A stretch of DNA of 7,151 nt from Candidatus Aerophobota bacterium (GTDB lineage: Bacteria > Aerophobota > Aerophobia > Aerophobales > B3-G15). The stretch lies in contig JAGGZA010000027.1 in NCBI GenBank assembly GCA_021162265.1, positions 1-7,151 on the forward strand, read 5' to 3'. A program made the position numbers and the translations under genes. Below, one piece after another: positions 6,996-7,151 of the stretch. Every line of letters starts with the position of its first letter. Position 1 is the first letter of the stretch. The notes under the pieces are model-generated. The model had not been told where the DNA came from, ran no database searches, and worked only from the letters and a program-made list of their open reading frames with translations.

Positions 6996-7151
6996 ATGGT
7001 TGTTGGCACTTTAGAACTTCAAATTCGTTTGCTATATTCAAATTCTTTAAAAGATAAACGTAGAATAGTTAAGAGTTTAATAGCTCGCATAAGGAATAAT
7101 TTTAATGTTTCTATAGCTGAGGTGGGTGATTATTCTTTGTGGAAAAGAGCA
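6996..7151 (+). CDS. ylxP: YlxP/DUF503 family protein, 3' end beyond the window
   Basis: Fifty-two codons are open from the ATG to the window edge. The translation begins MVVGTLELQIRLLYSNSLKD and continues through KRRIVKSLIARIRNNFNVS to IAEVGDYSLWKRA. This matches the DUF503 pattern: a beta strand, SLK-KR, a basic helix, then FNVSVAEVG. The family is small (usually about 90-100 residues), so roughly half is present. Its molecular role is poorly defined, but it commonly follows infB and precedes rbfA, as in Bacillus, which fits here and hints at a translation-related job. The ATG directly follows an in-frame TAA at 6993, so no earlier start exists. No clear Shine-Dalgarno precedes it, and the region from 6972 to 6995 is AT-rich. 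Confidence 0.88.
   Translation, partial: MVVGTLELQIRLLYSNSLKDKRRIVKSLIARIRNNFNVSIAEVGDYSLWKRA

Noticed and set aside
6742..7041. Minus-strand 99-codon frame spanning the end of infB and the start of ylxP
   Set aside because: It is antisense to two real genes. Its composition looks like a shadow, with no family match, and no promoter was seen.

Overview
The window reads as a chromosomal housekeeping stretch from a bacterium of moderately low GC content (roughly 40% by eye). All genes lie on the plus strand and are tightly packed. Bacterial NusA, a bacterial-type IF2, a ProRS with an INS editing domain and a YlxP-type protein exclude an archaeon. An EndoQ-family nuclease and an electron-transfer flavoprotein, together with the low GC, would suit an anaerobic Firmicutes-like lineage or a deep-branching candidate phylum. 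That placement is a low-confidence inference and no single gene fixes the taxon.

Left module (1-2219): the 3' part of etfA, cut by the window edge, is followed after 9 bases by a complete PHP-domain protein of the endonuclease Q family. This protein carries metal-binding residues, a zinc-knuckle region and a C-terminal tail that exactly matches the bacterial sliding-clamp-binding consensus. The pair ends at a strong intrinsic terminator (2262-2292). A consensus-like promoter (2306-2333) follows for the next module.

Right module (2357-7151): proS, nusA, infB and the start of ylxP form one apparent operon. proS and nusA overlap by 8 bases, and the gaps before infB and ylxP are 16 and 23 bases. 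The genes cover charging of tRNA-Pro, transcription elongation/termination, and initiator-tRNA delivery. The order resembles the Bacillus proS-polC-rimP-nusA-ylxR-ylxQ-infB-ylxP cluster with polC, rimP, ylxR and ylxQ missing. IF2 is compact (559 residues), with almost no linker between its N-terminal domain and its G domain. Three start codons (GTG for proS, TTG for infB, and the SD-poor ATG for ylxP) sit beside very short start-to-stop reading frames, which may or may not be functional.

I see no mobile element, CRISPR array, rRNA or tRNA, and no convincing new multi-gene system. The most notable points are the clamp-binding tail on the EndoQ homologue and the reduced nusA-infB operon.
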